A stretch of 64,000 nt of DNA from Rhizobium sp. ARZ01 (GTDB lineage Bacteria; Pseudomonadota; Alphaproteobacteria; Rhizobiales; Rhizobiaceae), in the NCBI RefSeq assembly GCF_014851675.1, contig NZ_JACVAE010000001.1, forward strand, positions 310,001 to 374,000. Direction: 5' to 3'. The position numbers were made by a program, and so were the translations under genes. Each line of letters starts with the position of its first letter. The stretch's first letter is position 1. This document shows, piece by piece, positions 11,675 through 19,967 of the stretch. Below the pieces are notes generated by a model. That model saw only the letters and a program-made list of their open reading frames with translations, had not been told where the DNA came from and ran no database searches.

Positions 11675-12553
11675 ATGGCGCAAGCGCATCAGAAGAATCA
11701 CGACTACCACATCATCGATCCAAGCCCGTGGCCGCTCCTGTCATCGATCGGCGCTTTCGTGCTGGCGATCGGCGGCATCATCTACATGCGCTACCTCGCT
11801 GGCGGCTCCTTGAAGATCTTCGGCCTGGAGATGGCCAACCCGTGGGTCTTCGTGATCGGTCTCGCGATCACGCTTTACTCGATGTACGGCTGGTGGGCCG
11901 ACACGATCAAGGAAGGCAACGAGGGTCACCACACCCGCGTTGTGTCGCTGCACCTGCGCTACGGCATGATCATGTTCATCGCTTCCGAAGTGATGTTCTT
12001 CGTGGCCTGGTTCTGGGCGTTCTTTGATGCCAGCCTCTTCCCGGGCGAGGCCATCCAGGCTGCGCGTGTCGAGCATACCGGTGGCGTCTGGCCGCCGAAG
12101 GGCATCGAGGTTCTCGATCCCTGGCATCTGCCGCTCTACAACACCATCATCCTGCTTCTGTCCGGCACCTGCGTGACCTGGGCGCACCATGCGATCCTGC
12201 ACAACGATCGCAAGGGCCTCATTCAGGGTCTCACCCTGACGGTCCTGCTCGGTATCCTATTCTCGTTCGTTCAGGCTTACGAATACGCGCACGCTCCGTT
12301 CGCCTTCAAGGATTCGATCTACGGCGCGACCTTCTTCATGGCGACCGGCTTCCACGGCTTCCACGTTCTGGTCGGCACGATCTTCCTGCTGGTCTGCCTG
12401 TTCCGGGCGATCGGCGGCGCGTTCACGCCAAAGCAGCACTTCGGCCTCGAGGCGGCTGCCTGGTACTGGCACTTCGTCGACGTCGTCTGGCTGTTCCTCT
12501 TCTTCTCGATCTACATCTGGGGAAGCTGGGGTGCGGCCATCGCCCACGGCTGA
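11675..12553 (+). CDS. ctaE: Cytochrome c oxidase (aa3) subunit III
   Basis: A 292-residue subunit III with seven expected membrane helices. It stabilises proton uptake and the lifetime of subunit I. Visible signatures are HHTRVVSLHLRYGMIMFIASEVMFFVAWFW, the central P-W-H-L-P-L-Y-N-T, TGFHGFHVLVGT and the C-terminal AAWYWHFVDVVWLFLF. The ATG at 11675 has a GGGG nine bases upstream; an ATG at 11666 is an alternative, three codons longer. Last structural gene of the operon, followed by a terminator. Confidence 0.95.
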   Translation: MAQAHQKNHDYHIIDPSPWPLLSSIGAFVLAIGGIIYMRYLAGGSLKIFGLEMANPWVFVIGLAITLYSMYGWWADTIKEGNEGHHTRVVSLHLRYGMIMFIASEVMFFVAWFWAFFDASLFPGEAIQAARVEHTGGVWPPKGIEVLDPWHLPLYNTIILLLSGTCVTWAHHAILHNDRKGLIQGLTLTVLLGILFSFVQAYEYAHAPFAFKDSIYGATFFMATGFHGFHVLVGTIFLLVCLFRAIGGAFTPKQHFGLEAAAWYWHFVDVVWLFLFFSIYIWGSWGAAIAHG

Positions 12554-12575
12554 TAAGCCATCATATCGTTCAGGG

Positions 12576-12604
12576 ACGGCCGCAGCAATGCGGCCGTTTC
12601 TCGT
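12576..12604 (+). terminator. Terminator after ctaE
   Basis: ACGGCCGC and GCGGCCGT form an 8-bp stem with a 6-base loop, followed by TTCTCGTT, 23 bases after the ctaE stop. Confidence 0.65.
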
Positions 12605-12765
12605 TGAGGCAAGGTCGCTATGTCGCATCCGCTTTGTTGGACGCGCGGCGTAGATAGGCTTACGCTTATTTGACAATTGGCACGTGGCGCTGAGCGGCGG
12701 ATCTTGGTTTCAAAGTAGATCCGGTGCTTCGCAGCCGGGCCGTAAGCGCTATCCGGAGTTTGACG

Positions 12766-13149
12766 ATGAATGAAGACAGGGCCCACTTTCCGCCGGTCGA
12801 ACCGTTTTCGACCGGGATGCGCGGTCATTGTCCGCGCTGCGGACAGGGGAAGCTTTTCGACGGGTACCTGAAGGTCAAGCCGCGCTGTGCCGCCTGCGGG
12901 TTAGACAACGCGTTCGCCGACTCCGGTGATGGACCCGTCGTTTTCGTTCTTCTGATCGTGGGCTTCGTCGTTCTCGGTCTCGCCTTGTGGATGGAGGTCA
13001 ATCTCAGTCCGCCACTCTGGCTGCACTTCCTGCTGTGGATTCCGCTCGCAACCGTGTTCGGCCTGGTGCTGACACGCATGTTGAAGGGTGTGCTGATCGC
13101 ACTCCAGTATCGCAACAAAGCGCGGCCCGGTGAGATTGACCGTGGCTGA
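12766..13149 (+). CDS. DUF983 zinc-ribbon membrane protein
   Basis: A 127-residue protein with an N-terminal zinc ribbon (CPRCGQGKLF and CAACGLD, two CxxC pairs) and two membrane helices (about residues 50-70 and 75-100). DUF983 genes are regular companions of cytochrome oxidase operons in alphaproteobacteria; an assembly role is suspected but unproven. The start at 12766 has a GGAG site. Its 3' end overlaps the surf1 gene. Confidence 0.85.
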   Translation: MNEDRAHFPPVEPFSTGMRGHCPRCGQGKLFDGYLKVKPRCAACGLDNAFADSGDGPVVFVLLIVGFVVLGLALWMEVNLSPPLWLHFLLWIPLATVFGLVLTRMLKGVLIALQYRNKARPGEIDRG

Positions 13150-13882
13150 GGCGCAGCCGCGGGCACGCGGTCCCGTGCGGAAGATTCTGGCGGCACTGGT
13201 ATGGGTTGCTGCACTTGCAACGCTGCTGTCGCTTGGAACCTGGCAGGTGCAGCGGCTTGCCTGGAAGGAAAAGCTGCTCGCAGACATATCCGAGCGGAGG
13301 ACAGAGGAACCTGTCACGCTCGAAGCAATCGAGGCGATGGAAAGGACAGGCGGCGACATCGAGTATCGGCCGCTATCGGTCACCGGCACTTTCGATCACG
13401 ACAAGGAGCGACACTTCCTCGCCACCTGGAACGGCCAGTCCGGCTATCATGTCTACACGCCGCTGCTGCTGGCCGACGGGCGATACGTCTTCATCAACCG
13501 CGGCTTTGCACCCTTCGAGAAGAAGGAGGCAAGGACCCGAGGGGAGGGACAGATTGCGGGCGGACAGACATTGAGCGGGCTGGCGCGCGAGAAACTCGAC
13601 GGGAAACCCTCATCGCTCGTTCCGGACAATGATATTTCCAAGAACGTATTTTACTGGAAGGACCTTGATGCGATGGCCGCGAGCACCGGCATCGCGCCTG
13701 CGAACCTCGTGCCGTTCTTCATCGACGCGGACAGCGCGACCAATCCGGGCGGGCTTCCAGTTGGCGGTGTGACCCAGTTCGAGATGCCGAACAATCATCT
13801 GCAATATGCGCTGACCTGGTATGGCCTGGCGCTGGCAATGGTGGGCGTGAGCGGCGTCTACATCTGGCGTGCGCGTCGGTAA
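13142..13882 (+). CDS. surf1: SURF1 family cytochrome oxidase assembly protein
   Basis: SURF1 helps insert haem a into subunit I. The protein (about 246 residues) has the family layout: an N-terminal membrane helix (KILAALVWVAALATLLSLGTWQV, with the conserved LGTWQ), a periplasmic domain containing YRPLSVTGTFDH and YVFINRGF, and a C-terminal helix (LQYALTWYGLALAMVGVSGVYIW, with the conserved YALTW). The GTG at 13142 is chosen with GGTGAG upstream; in-frame GTG at 13130 and TTG at 13136 are alternatives. It overlaps the preceding gene. Confidence 0.93.
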   Translation: MAEAQPRARGPVRKILAALVWVAALATLLSLGTWQVQRLAWKEKLLADISERRTEEPVTLEAIEAMERTGGDIEYRPLSVTGTFDHDKERHFLATWNGQSGYHVYTPLLLADGRYVFINRGFAPFEKKEARTRGEGQIAGGQTLSGLAREKLDGKPSSLVPDNDISKNVFYWKDLDAMAASTGIAPANLVPFFIDADSATNPGGLPVGGVTQFEMPNNHLQYALTWYGLALAMVGVSGVYIWRARR

Positions 13883-14063
13883 TGACACGTGGACACGCTT
13901 CGCGACTTTCATCGCTGGTGATTTATGCTAAATCCGACATGCCCCCTGCAATGAAACCCGGTTGCTGATGACTCGCCAATCTATTCGTACTGCTGACAGC
14001 GCTGATGCAACGACGCCTTACTCGCAATCATCGCACTCTTCTTCGTATCGGTGACACTCTGAC

Positions 14064-15071
14064 ATGGCTTCCACAACCGCACTTTCCCCCCTGACGATCC
14101 GTCTTTGCGGCCCGCGCGGCTTCTGCGCCGGCGTCGACCGGGCGATCCAGATCGTCGTACTGGCGCTGAAGGCCTATGGCGCCCCGGTCTATGTCCGCCA
14201 CGAGATCGTCCACAATCGCTATGTCGTGGAAGGCCTTGAGGCGAAAGGCGCCATCTTTGTCGAGGAACTGGATGAAATCCCCGAGGAACACCGCGCTCAG
14301 CCGGTCGTGTTTTCCGCTCACGGCGTGCCGAAATCGGTGCCCGAGGATGCGGTTGCGCGCAGCCTCTTCTATCTGGACGCCACGTGCCCCCTGGTCTCCA
14401 AGGTGCACAAGCAGGCGATGCGTCACCAGCGCCTCGGCCGCCACGTCATCCTGATCGGTCACGCCGGTCATCCCGAGGTGATCGGCACGATGGGGCAACT
14501 GCCGGAGGGCTCAGTCTCGCTGGTTGAGACCGTCGAGGACGCCGACGCCTATGTGCCAGCCGACCCGGACAATCTCGGGTTCGTCACCCAGACGACACTG
14601 TCGGTCGACGACACCGCCGGCGTCATCGCACGCTTGAAGGAGCGCTTCCCCAACCTGACCGCGCCCGCAGCCGATTCGATCTGCTATGCGACGACGAACC
14701 GGCAGGAAGCGGTGAAGCAGGCCGCTCCCGGCTGCGACCTGTTCCTTATCGTCGGCGCGCCGAACTCGTCCAATTCCAAGCGTCTCGTCGAAGTCGCACT
14801 GCGCGCGGGTGCAAAAAAATCGTTGCTCGTTCAGCGCGCGGCGGAAATCGACTGGAATGAACTCGGCGAAATTCGTACCGTCGGTCTGTCGGCAGGTGCT
14901 TCGGCGCCGGAGGTTATCGTCGACGAGATCATCGAGGCGTTCCGTGCCCGATATAAAACAACGGTGGAGCTTGCCGAGACTGTCGAGGAAACAGAGCATT
15001 TCCTCGTCAACCGCGAGCTCCGCAACATGGAACTGACGACGGCCGACATGGCCTTCGTCAATGGGGAATAG
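14064..15071 (+). CDS. ispH: 4-hydroxy-3-methylbut-2-enyl diphosphate reductase
   Basis: IspH is the last enzyme of the MEP isoprenoid pathway; it makes IPP and DMAPP from HMBPP with a 4Fe-4S cluster. The three cluster cysteines are visible: [19 protein letters not shown] and [36 protein letters not shown] and VGAPNSSNS are family hallmarks. The ATG at 14064 is supported by an upstream GGTGA. It is followed closely by thrB and rnhA and is probably co-transcribed with them. Confidence 0.96.
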   Translation: MASTTALSPLTIRLCGPRGFCAGVDRAIQIVVLALKAYGAPVYVRHEIVHNRYVVEGLEAKGAIFVEELDEIPEEHRAQPVVFSAHGVPKSVPEDAVARSLFYLDATCPLVSKVHKQAMRHQRLGRHVILIGHAGHPEVIGTMGQLPEGSVSLVETVEDADAYVPADPDNLGFVTQTTLSVDDTAGVIARLKERFPNLTAPAADSICYATTNRQEAVKQAAPGCDLFLIVGAPNSSNSKRLVEVALRAGAKKSLLVQRAAEIDWNELGEIRTVGLSAGASAPEVIVDEIIEAFRARYKTTVELAETVEETEHFLVNRELRNMELTTADMAFVNGE

Positions 15072-15115
15072 GATTAAGGCTTGCCTCCCGGGCCTTCGAT
15101 CGTGAGCTGAAAAAT

Positions 15116-16084
15116 TTGGCAGTTTATACCGATATCACAGAGGACGACCTCGCCCGCTTCCTGACCGAGTACGAGGCGGGCACGCTGCTTTCCTACAAGG
15201 GCATTGCGGAAGGGGTCGAGAATTCGAACTTTCTCCTGCACACGACGAAGGGCGCCTTCATCCTGACGCTCTATGAAAAGCGTGTCGATCCGAAAGACCT
15301 GCCGTTCTTTCTGGGGCTGATGCACCATCTCGCCGATCGCGGTCTCAATTGCCCGCTGCCCTTGTCGCGGAAGGATGGCGAACTTCTCGGCGAACTCTCC
15401 GGCCGCCCGGCCGCGATGATCACGTTCCTCGAGGGTACATGGCTGCGCAAGCCTGCGGCGAAGCACTGCCGTGAGGTCGGAAGGGCGATGGCGGACATGC
15501 ACGTCGCCGGTCAGGGCTTCACGCTGACCCGTAAGAACGCGCTTTCCGTGGATGGCTGGCGCCCCTTGTGGGAGAAGTCTGCCGATCGCGCCGACGAGGT
15601 GGAGCCCGGCCTGCAGGACGAGATTGCCGAAGAGCTCGCCTATCTCGAAAGCCACTGGCCAAAGACGTTGCCGCATGGTGTGATTCACGCCGATCTCTTC
15701 CCGGACAACGTCTTCTTTATCGGCGATCAGCTTTCCGGCCTGATCGATTTCTATTTCGCCTGCAACGACAGCTATGCCTATGACGTTTCCATCGGCCTGA
15801 ACGCCTGGTGCTTCGAAAAGGACGGCTCGTTCAACCTGACCAAGGGCATGGCGCTTCTCGATGGCTACGAACAGGTGCGTCCGCTGAACGGCGCCGAGCT
15901 GAAGTCGTTGCCGCTGCTTGCACGCGGCTCGGCACTGCGATTCTTCCTGACGCGCCTCTATGACTGGCTGATGACGCCGCCTGGTGCTCTGGTGGTCAAG
16001 AAGGACCCGCTCGAATATCTGCGCAAGCTGCGCTTCCACCGGCAGATCAAGTCAGCCGAAGAGTACGGCCTGGTGCATCGATGA
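15116..16084 (+). CDS. thrB: Homoserine kinase (APH-fold type)
   Basis: A 322-residue kinase that phosphorylates homoserine for threonine synthesis; its partner thrC lies at 24984. Unlike the GHMP-type ThrB of enterics, this is the aminoglycoside-phosphotransferase-like type of alphaproteobacteria and pseudomonads. The catalytic loop [13 protein letters not shown] and the metal motif [10 protein letters not shown] are clear, as is GVENSNFLL near the N-terminus. A TTG start is inferred from the conserved N-terminus ([14 protein letters not shown]). The ribosome site is weak. It overlaps rnhA by 4 bases (ATGA). Confidence 0.93.
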   Translation: MAVYTDITEDDLARFLTEYEAGTLLSYKGIAEGVENSNFLLHTTKGAFILTLYEKRVDPKDLPFFLGLMHHLADRGLNCPLPLSRKDGELLGELSGRPAAMITFLEGTWLRKPAAKHCREVGRAMADMHVAGQGFTLTRKNALSVDGWRPLWEKSADRADEVEPGLQDEIAEELAYLESHWPKTLPHGVIHADLFPDNVFFIGDQLSGLIDFYFACNDSYAYDVSIGLNAWCFEKDGSFNLTKGMALLDGYEQVRPLNGAELKSLPLLARGSALRFFLTRLYDWLMTPPGALVVKKDPLEYLRKLRFHRQIKSAEEYGLVHR

Positions 16085-16521
16085 AACACGTGGATATCTT
16101 CACCGACGGTGCCTGTTCGGGCAATCCGGGACCGGGCGGCTGGGGCGCGGTGCTGCGCTATGGCGAGGTCGAGAAGGAGCTTTCCGGCGGCGAGCCGCAG
16201 ACGACGAACAACCGCATGGAGCTTTTGGCGGCAATCTCCGCTCTGGACGCTTTGAAGGCGTCCTGCGAGGTCGATCTCTACACGGACTCGAAATACGTCA
16301 TGGACGGCATCGAGAAGTGGATCCACGGCTGGAAGAAGAACGGCTGGAAGACGGCCGACAAGAAGCCGGTGAAGAACGGCGAGCTCTGGCAGGCGCTGGA
16401 TGAGGCTCGGCGGCGCCACAAGGTGACGCTCCACTGGGTCAAGGGCCACGCCGGCCACCCGGAAAACGAGCGCGCCGACGAACTCGCCCGCATGGGCATG
16501 GAGCCGTTCAAGAAGCGGTGA
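16081..16521 (+). CDS. rnhA: Ribonuclease HI
   Basis: A 146-residue RNase HI that cleaves RNA in RNA:DNA hybrids (R-loops, Okazaki primers). The catalytic carboxylates sit in recognisable motifs: [14 protein letters not shown] (first Asp), NNRMELLA (Glu), YTDSKYV (Asp) and ERADELAR (Asp). A basic handle region ([18 protein letters not shown]) is present. It is translationally coupled to thrB. An acetyltransferase gene on the opposite strand reads into its 3' half (see 16278). Confidence 0.96.
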   Translation: MKHVDIFTDGACSGNPGPGGWGAVLRYGEVEKELSGGEPQTTNNRMELLAAISALDALKASCEVDLYTDSKYVMDGIEKWIHGWKKNGWKTADKKPVKNGELWQALDEARRRHKVTLHWVKGHAGHPENERADELARMGMEPFKKR

Positions 16522-17075
16522 GGGCGGTCCCTCCGGCAAGCTGGTGCTTGGAGTAGATAGCGCTGGTGAATGACTTCTTCACCGCGCGATGATGACACCT
16601 TGCGGACGGTGTCTAAGGGGCAAAAACCTGGCTTGAGCAGCACCTTGCCGGATGCCGGATTGTCGGCGGCATGGCCTGACCATAACTCCGAAAGTGCCGC
16701 CTTCCCGAAGGCAAAGTTCACGACGGCCTGCGCCGCCTCTGATGCATATCTATGCCCCCAGCTAGACTTCTCAAACCAGTATCCCAGTTCGCACGCGCTG
16801 CCGGAGATTTCATCAACATCGGCCAGCCCGATGAGGCGGCCCCGCAGTTCGACCGCGAAGCGAAAGGCCTCCCCTGCAATCCACTCGCGTTGATAATCGG
16901 CGAACCAGTTCCGGATATCCTCCCGAACAGGCGGAAAGGAAGCCATGCGCAACGTGCGCGTTACGTCCCAGTCGGACTGGATCTCGAACGCGCGATCTGC
17001 ATCGGAAGCCGCCGTCGGCCGCAGGACAAGGCGATCCGTGGAAATCCGCACAAGAGGGCTTGCAGAGAAACTCAT
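16278..17075 (-). CDS. GNAT acetyltransferase with run-on C-terminus overlapping rnhA
   Basis: The first 180 or so residues form a RimJ/RimL-type GNAT domain: [15 protein letters not shown] at the start, [20 protein letters not shown] (acetyl-CoA loop region) and [14 protein letters not shown] near the end. The family normally stops soon after HQRYLL. Here the frame continues for about 85 more codons, antisense to the last 244 bases of rnhA, into Ser/Pro/Trp-rich sequence with no domain character. This suggests loss of the original stop codon or a frameshift. The start at 17075 is preferred because GGGA lies just upstream. A degraded gene is possible. Confidence 0.6.
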   Translation of the reverse strand: MSFSASPLVRISTDRLVLRPTAASDADRAFEIQSDWDVTRTLRMASFPPVREDIRNWFADYQREWIAGEAFRFAVELRGRLIGLADVDEISGSACELGYWFEKSSWGHRYASEAAQAVVNFAFGKAALSELWSGHAADNPASGKVLLKPGFCPLDTVRKVSSSRGEEVIHQRYLLQAPACRRDRPHRFLNGSMPMRASSSARSFSGWPAWPLTQWSVTLWRRRASSSACQSSPFFTGFLSAVFQPFFFQPWIHFSMPSMTYFESV

Positions 17076-17084
17076 TCGCATCCC

Positions 17085-17119
17085 GTAAAACGCCGCTCGA
17101 GACAGGGGTCGCGAGCGGC
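17085..17119 (-). terminator. Terminator after the peroxiredoxin gene
   Basis: Reading leftward, GCCGCTCG and CGAGCGGC form a perfect 8-bp stem followed by GTTTTAC. It lies 37 bases beyond the peroxiredoxin stop and just before the GNAT start. Confidence 0.6.
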
Positions 17120-17155
17120 ATCAGGCGTCCAAAATTGGATGTTTTACTTACGGCC

Positions 17156-17641
17156 TCAAAGCTGTTCGATCATCGCGGCAGCGGCCGAAACGGTCGCCTG
17201 ACCAGGGCTTTCCTCGATGTTGAGCGTCTTGACCACGCCGTCATCGACCAGCATCGAGTAGCGCTTGGAACGAACGCCGAGGCCGGCTGCGGTCAGATCG
17301 ATATCGAGGCCGAGGGCCTTGGCAAAGGCAGCGCTGCCATCGGCGAGGAAGCGCAGCTTGCCGGCGCCGCCGCTCTCCTTTGCCCAGGCGCCCATGACGA
17401 ACGCGTCGTTGACTGCAACGACGGCGATTTCGTCCACGCCCTTGGCGAGGATCGCGTCGCGGTTTTCCAGGTAGCCCGGCAAGTGGTTCAGCGAGCAGGT
17501 CGGCGTGAACGCGCCGGGCACGGCGAAGAGCACGACACGCTTGCCCTTGAAGAGGTCGCCGGTCGAAACGTCCGCCGGTCCTTCCGGCGTGGTTTCCTTC
17601 AGCTTCAGGTCGGGAAGTTTGTCTCCAACGGCAATCGTCAC
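17156..17641 (-). CDS. Peroxiredoxin (Prx5-like)
   Basis: A 161-residue thiol peroxidase that reduces H2O2 and organic hydroperoxides. The peroxidatic Cys is in VPGAFTPTCSLNHLPGY, the Prx5/AhpE-like motif. Later RFLADGSAAFAKALGLDIDL and GVRSKRYSMLVDDGVV match the family. The GTG at 17641 is chosen because AAGGAG lies 7 bases upstream; the frame extends a few codons further without a site. No C-terminal glutaredoxin domain is present. It is preceded by the DsbD-N-like gene in the same direction, with a 69-base gap. Confidence 0.9.
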   Translation of the reverse strand: MTIAVGDKLPDLKLKETTPEGPADVSTGDLFKGKRVVLFAVPGAFTPTCSLNHLPGYLENRDAILAKGVDEIAVVAVNDAFVMGAWAKESGGAGKLRFLADGSAAFAKALGLDIDLTAAGLGVRSKRYSMLVDDGVVKTLNIEESPGQATVSAAAAMIEQL

Positions 17642-17710
17642 GGTGGTTCTCCTTGCTTGCTCCAACCCGCGCGGGGTACGCGGGCAGTCGGCGCGGACTA
17701 TAGGCCGTGG

Positions 17711-18538
17711 TCAGTCGATGGCAAGCGGCGTTTCCATCGACCGGCCGCCGCTTTCGACCGTGAACAGGATCGCAGCGCCGGAGAGGCTCGCCGACTTTGG
17801 CTTATGCAGAAGGGGGACGTCGACGCGGTAGGCGTCGCCAATGCGCTCCGGCGCCGCGCCGGAACCGAACTGGAAGCCTTCCGGTCCCGAGACGAACACT
17901 TGCGGGGGCTTGTCCGACCGCCGTGCCGGGGCGGTGAATGTGACCGAAATCGACTTTCCGTCGGCGCTCCAGCGCGCGTCGCTGACGGCAAAATCGGGCG
18001 AGGGGGCTTCCGGAAGGGCTGCCTCGGCTACCGCCACGACCGCCTCGTCCTGGGATCCAGCTGTCGCCGATGCCTGCAGGTCGACCGTAAGCTCGGCCTG
18101 CACGGGTATGCAGATATCCTTGCATACGCCAAGGAAAATCGAGGCGGAAACTTTGCTGCCATCGGGGGCGGATCCGTCGCGCCGCAGGGTCAGTGGAAGG
18201 GCAACGGACTGGTCGTAGCCCGCGTAGCGTGAATAGCCGTCGTCGAATTGCTTTGGAACCGGAAACCGCATTGTCTGGAGCGCCAGTCCGGAGGCCGGCG
18301 AAAAGCTGATCGAGGGTGGAATGCCGCTTTGCCCTGGATCGCGCCAGTAGGTCTTCCAACCGGGTTTGAGCTGTACGTCGAGCAGTGCCGGTATCGTCCC
18401 ATCCGCCCGCTCCGGCAACACGACGAGGCGAACGCGGCCACCCTGGGTCTCGAACCAATCGGAACTGGCGGCAGCCGCCAAGGTCGGAGCCAAAACGAGC
18501 GCCGATAGGACGAACAAGGTAGAACGCAAACCTCTCAT
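17711..18538 (-). CDS. Periplasmic DsbD N-domain-like protein
   Basis: A 275-residue exported protein. A signal peptide (STLFVLSALVLAPTLAAAA) is followed by a domain resembling the periplasmic alpha domain of DsbD (PF11412-like): VRLVVLPERADGTIPALLDVQLKPGWKTYWRDPG, then GVCKDICIPVQAELTV with a C-x3-C cysteine pair. It lacks the membrane domain and the C-terminal thioredoxin domain of full DsbD. A role in periplasmic thiol handling is inferred. The reading frame extends upstream antisense to yqgE; the signal peptide fixes the true start. Confidence 0.8.
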   Translation of the reverse strand: MRGLRSTLFVLSALVLAPTLAAAASSDWFETQGGRVRLVVLPERADGTIPALLDVQLKPGWKTYWRDPGQSGIPPSISFSPASGLALQTMRFPVPKQFDDGYSRYAGYDQSVALPLTLRRDGSAPDGSKVSASIFLGVCKDICIPVQAELTVDLQASATAGSQDEAVVAVAEAALPEAPSPDFAVSDARWSADGKSISVTFTAPARRSDKPPQVFVSGPEGFQFGSGAAPERIGDAYRVDVPLLHKPKSASLSGAAILFTVESGGRSMETPLAID

Positions 18539-18727
18539 GGGCGAAAGATGTAGCCTCCGTCTCCCGAAGATTCCACCACCTTTGCCGTTTTCTGGATCAT
18601 ATTCTCTTGATCGCGGCGTGCGCTGCTCCAGTTCTATCAGAGTGTTGGTTCTCAAGATGCCGGGCAAAAGCAGCGACGCGGCGAGAAGGTGCTTTTCATT
18701 TGGCCGTGAATTGATAGGCTGTTGGCT

Positions 18728-19333
18728 ATGGCAATGTCGGTCCTGAAGAAGAAACGAGAACGCGGCTTCCTTGACGGTCACTTCCTGATCGCCATGCCGG
18801 GCATGCTCGACAAGAATTTTGAGCGTTCCGTCGTCTACATCTGCGCCCACTCCGAAGATGGAGCGATGGGCTTCATCATCAACCGACCTCAAGAGATGAG
18901 CTTCACCGATGTGCTTCTGCACCTGCAGCTGGTGGCTGAGGACGAGGTGATCCGACTGCCGGACGGAACAGTCGATTTTCCCATCCGCACGGGCGGCCCA
19001 TGCGAGAGCGGCCGGGGTTTCGTATTGCATTCGGACGACTATGCCTGTGAATCCAGTATCCCTGTCAGCGACGACATCAGCCTTACAGCGACGCTGGACA
19101 TAGTCCGGGCGATATCCCGCGGGGAGGGGCCGCGTCGCGGTCTTCTTATGCTGGGCTATGCCGGCTGGGGCGCCGGGCAACTGGAAAACGAAATCGCCTC
19201 CAACGGCTGGCTGACATGCCCGGCCTCGGAAGATCTGATCTTCGATACGGCAACCGAGGACAAGTACGACCGTGCGCTCGCCTTGATGGGCGTCACACCG
19301 GCAATGCTGTCGATGGAAGCCGGGCACGCCTGA
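18728..19333 (+). CDS. YqgE/AlgH family protein
   Basis: A roughly 200-residue UPF0301 protein. Visible hallmarks are [38 protein letters not shown], the central [14 protein letters not shown] and [20 protein letters not shown]. The family was linked to alginate regulation in Pseudomonas, but the molecular role is unknown. The start is uncertain: TTG 18722, ATG 18728 or ATG 18734. Divergent from the DsbD-N-like gene. Confidence 0.9.
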   Translation: MAMSVLKKKRERGFLDGHFLIAMPGMLDKNFERSVVYICAHSEDGAMGFIINRPQEMSFTDVLLHLQLVAEDEVIRLPDGTVDFPIRTGGPCESGRGFVLHSDDYACESSIPVSDDISLTATLDIVRAISRGEGPRRGLLMLGYAGWGAGQLENEIASNGWLTCPASEDLIFDTATEDKYDRALALMGVTPAMLSMEAGHA

Positions 19334-19596
19334 TAGCGCTTCTGCGCGCCGGCAAGGCCAGCAAGGCCAATCCTTCGAAACACGTTAAGCTGTGTGCGAC
19401 GGTGCCGCGGGCTTTGTCATGGGATTAAACGGTCACTTGTGGCCGTTGGAGTCCCTGTGAGATTGCGCGACGACGGCGTAAAATAACACAAAGCGGTGCC
19501 GTTCGATGGCAGGAGCGGCGGCCGACCGAGTTGCCGGTACCCGGCGAACAGCCTACGTAAACCTTCTCTTCGTCGTCCGGCGAAAGGAGGTGAGTC

Positions 19597-19914
19597 ATGT
19601 TGCGCTTTTTGAACCGTGGCCTCGCGGGCACCGTCACGCTGATCTTCGCACTAACGGTACAGCCGGCGGTCACCGTCTCGCAGCCGGAACACAACTGCGC
19701 CAACCAGTCCGATTTGCGAAGCTACCTCGAAGAGGCCTATGCCGAGAAACTCGCAGCGGTCGGAGTGGTCAACGAGCAGACGATTATGGAAATCTATGTC
19801 GCCGACACCGGCACCTTTACGGTGGCTCTGACCAATCCGGCCGGCATCAGTTGCCTTGTCCTGTCGGGACAGGGATGGCAGTCCATATGGAAGAAGCCGG
19901 GCCAGAAAGCGTGA
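19597..19914 (+). CDS. Small exported protein of unknown function
   Basis: A 105-residue protein with a very strong ribosome site (AAAGGAGGTGAG). The signal peptide (GLAGTVTLIFALTVQPAVTVSQ) is followed by a small domain with two cysteines (HNCANQSD and ISCLVLSG), which could form a disulfide after export. The mature region has EIYVADTGTFTVALTNPAGISC. I do not recognise a named family. An imperfect palindrome at 19428-19447 lies in the preceding intergenic region. Confidence 0.7.
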   Translation: MLRFLNRGLAGTVTLIFALTVQPAVTVSQPEHNCANQSDLRSYLEEAYAEKLAAVGVVNEQTIMEIYVADTGTFTVALTNPAGISCLVLSGQGWQSIWKKPGQKA

Positions 19915-19967
19915 CCCGACGTTGATGTCCACCAACCTGCATCAGGGCCGGCGGCGTCCTTCAAGCC

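Noticed and set aside
18539..19327. N-terminal extension of the DsbD-N-like frame across yqgE
   Set aside because: The downstream ATG at 18538 begins a clean signal peptide, and the extension is antisense to a conserved gene.
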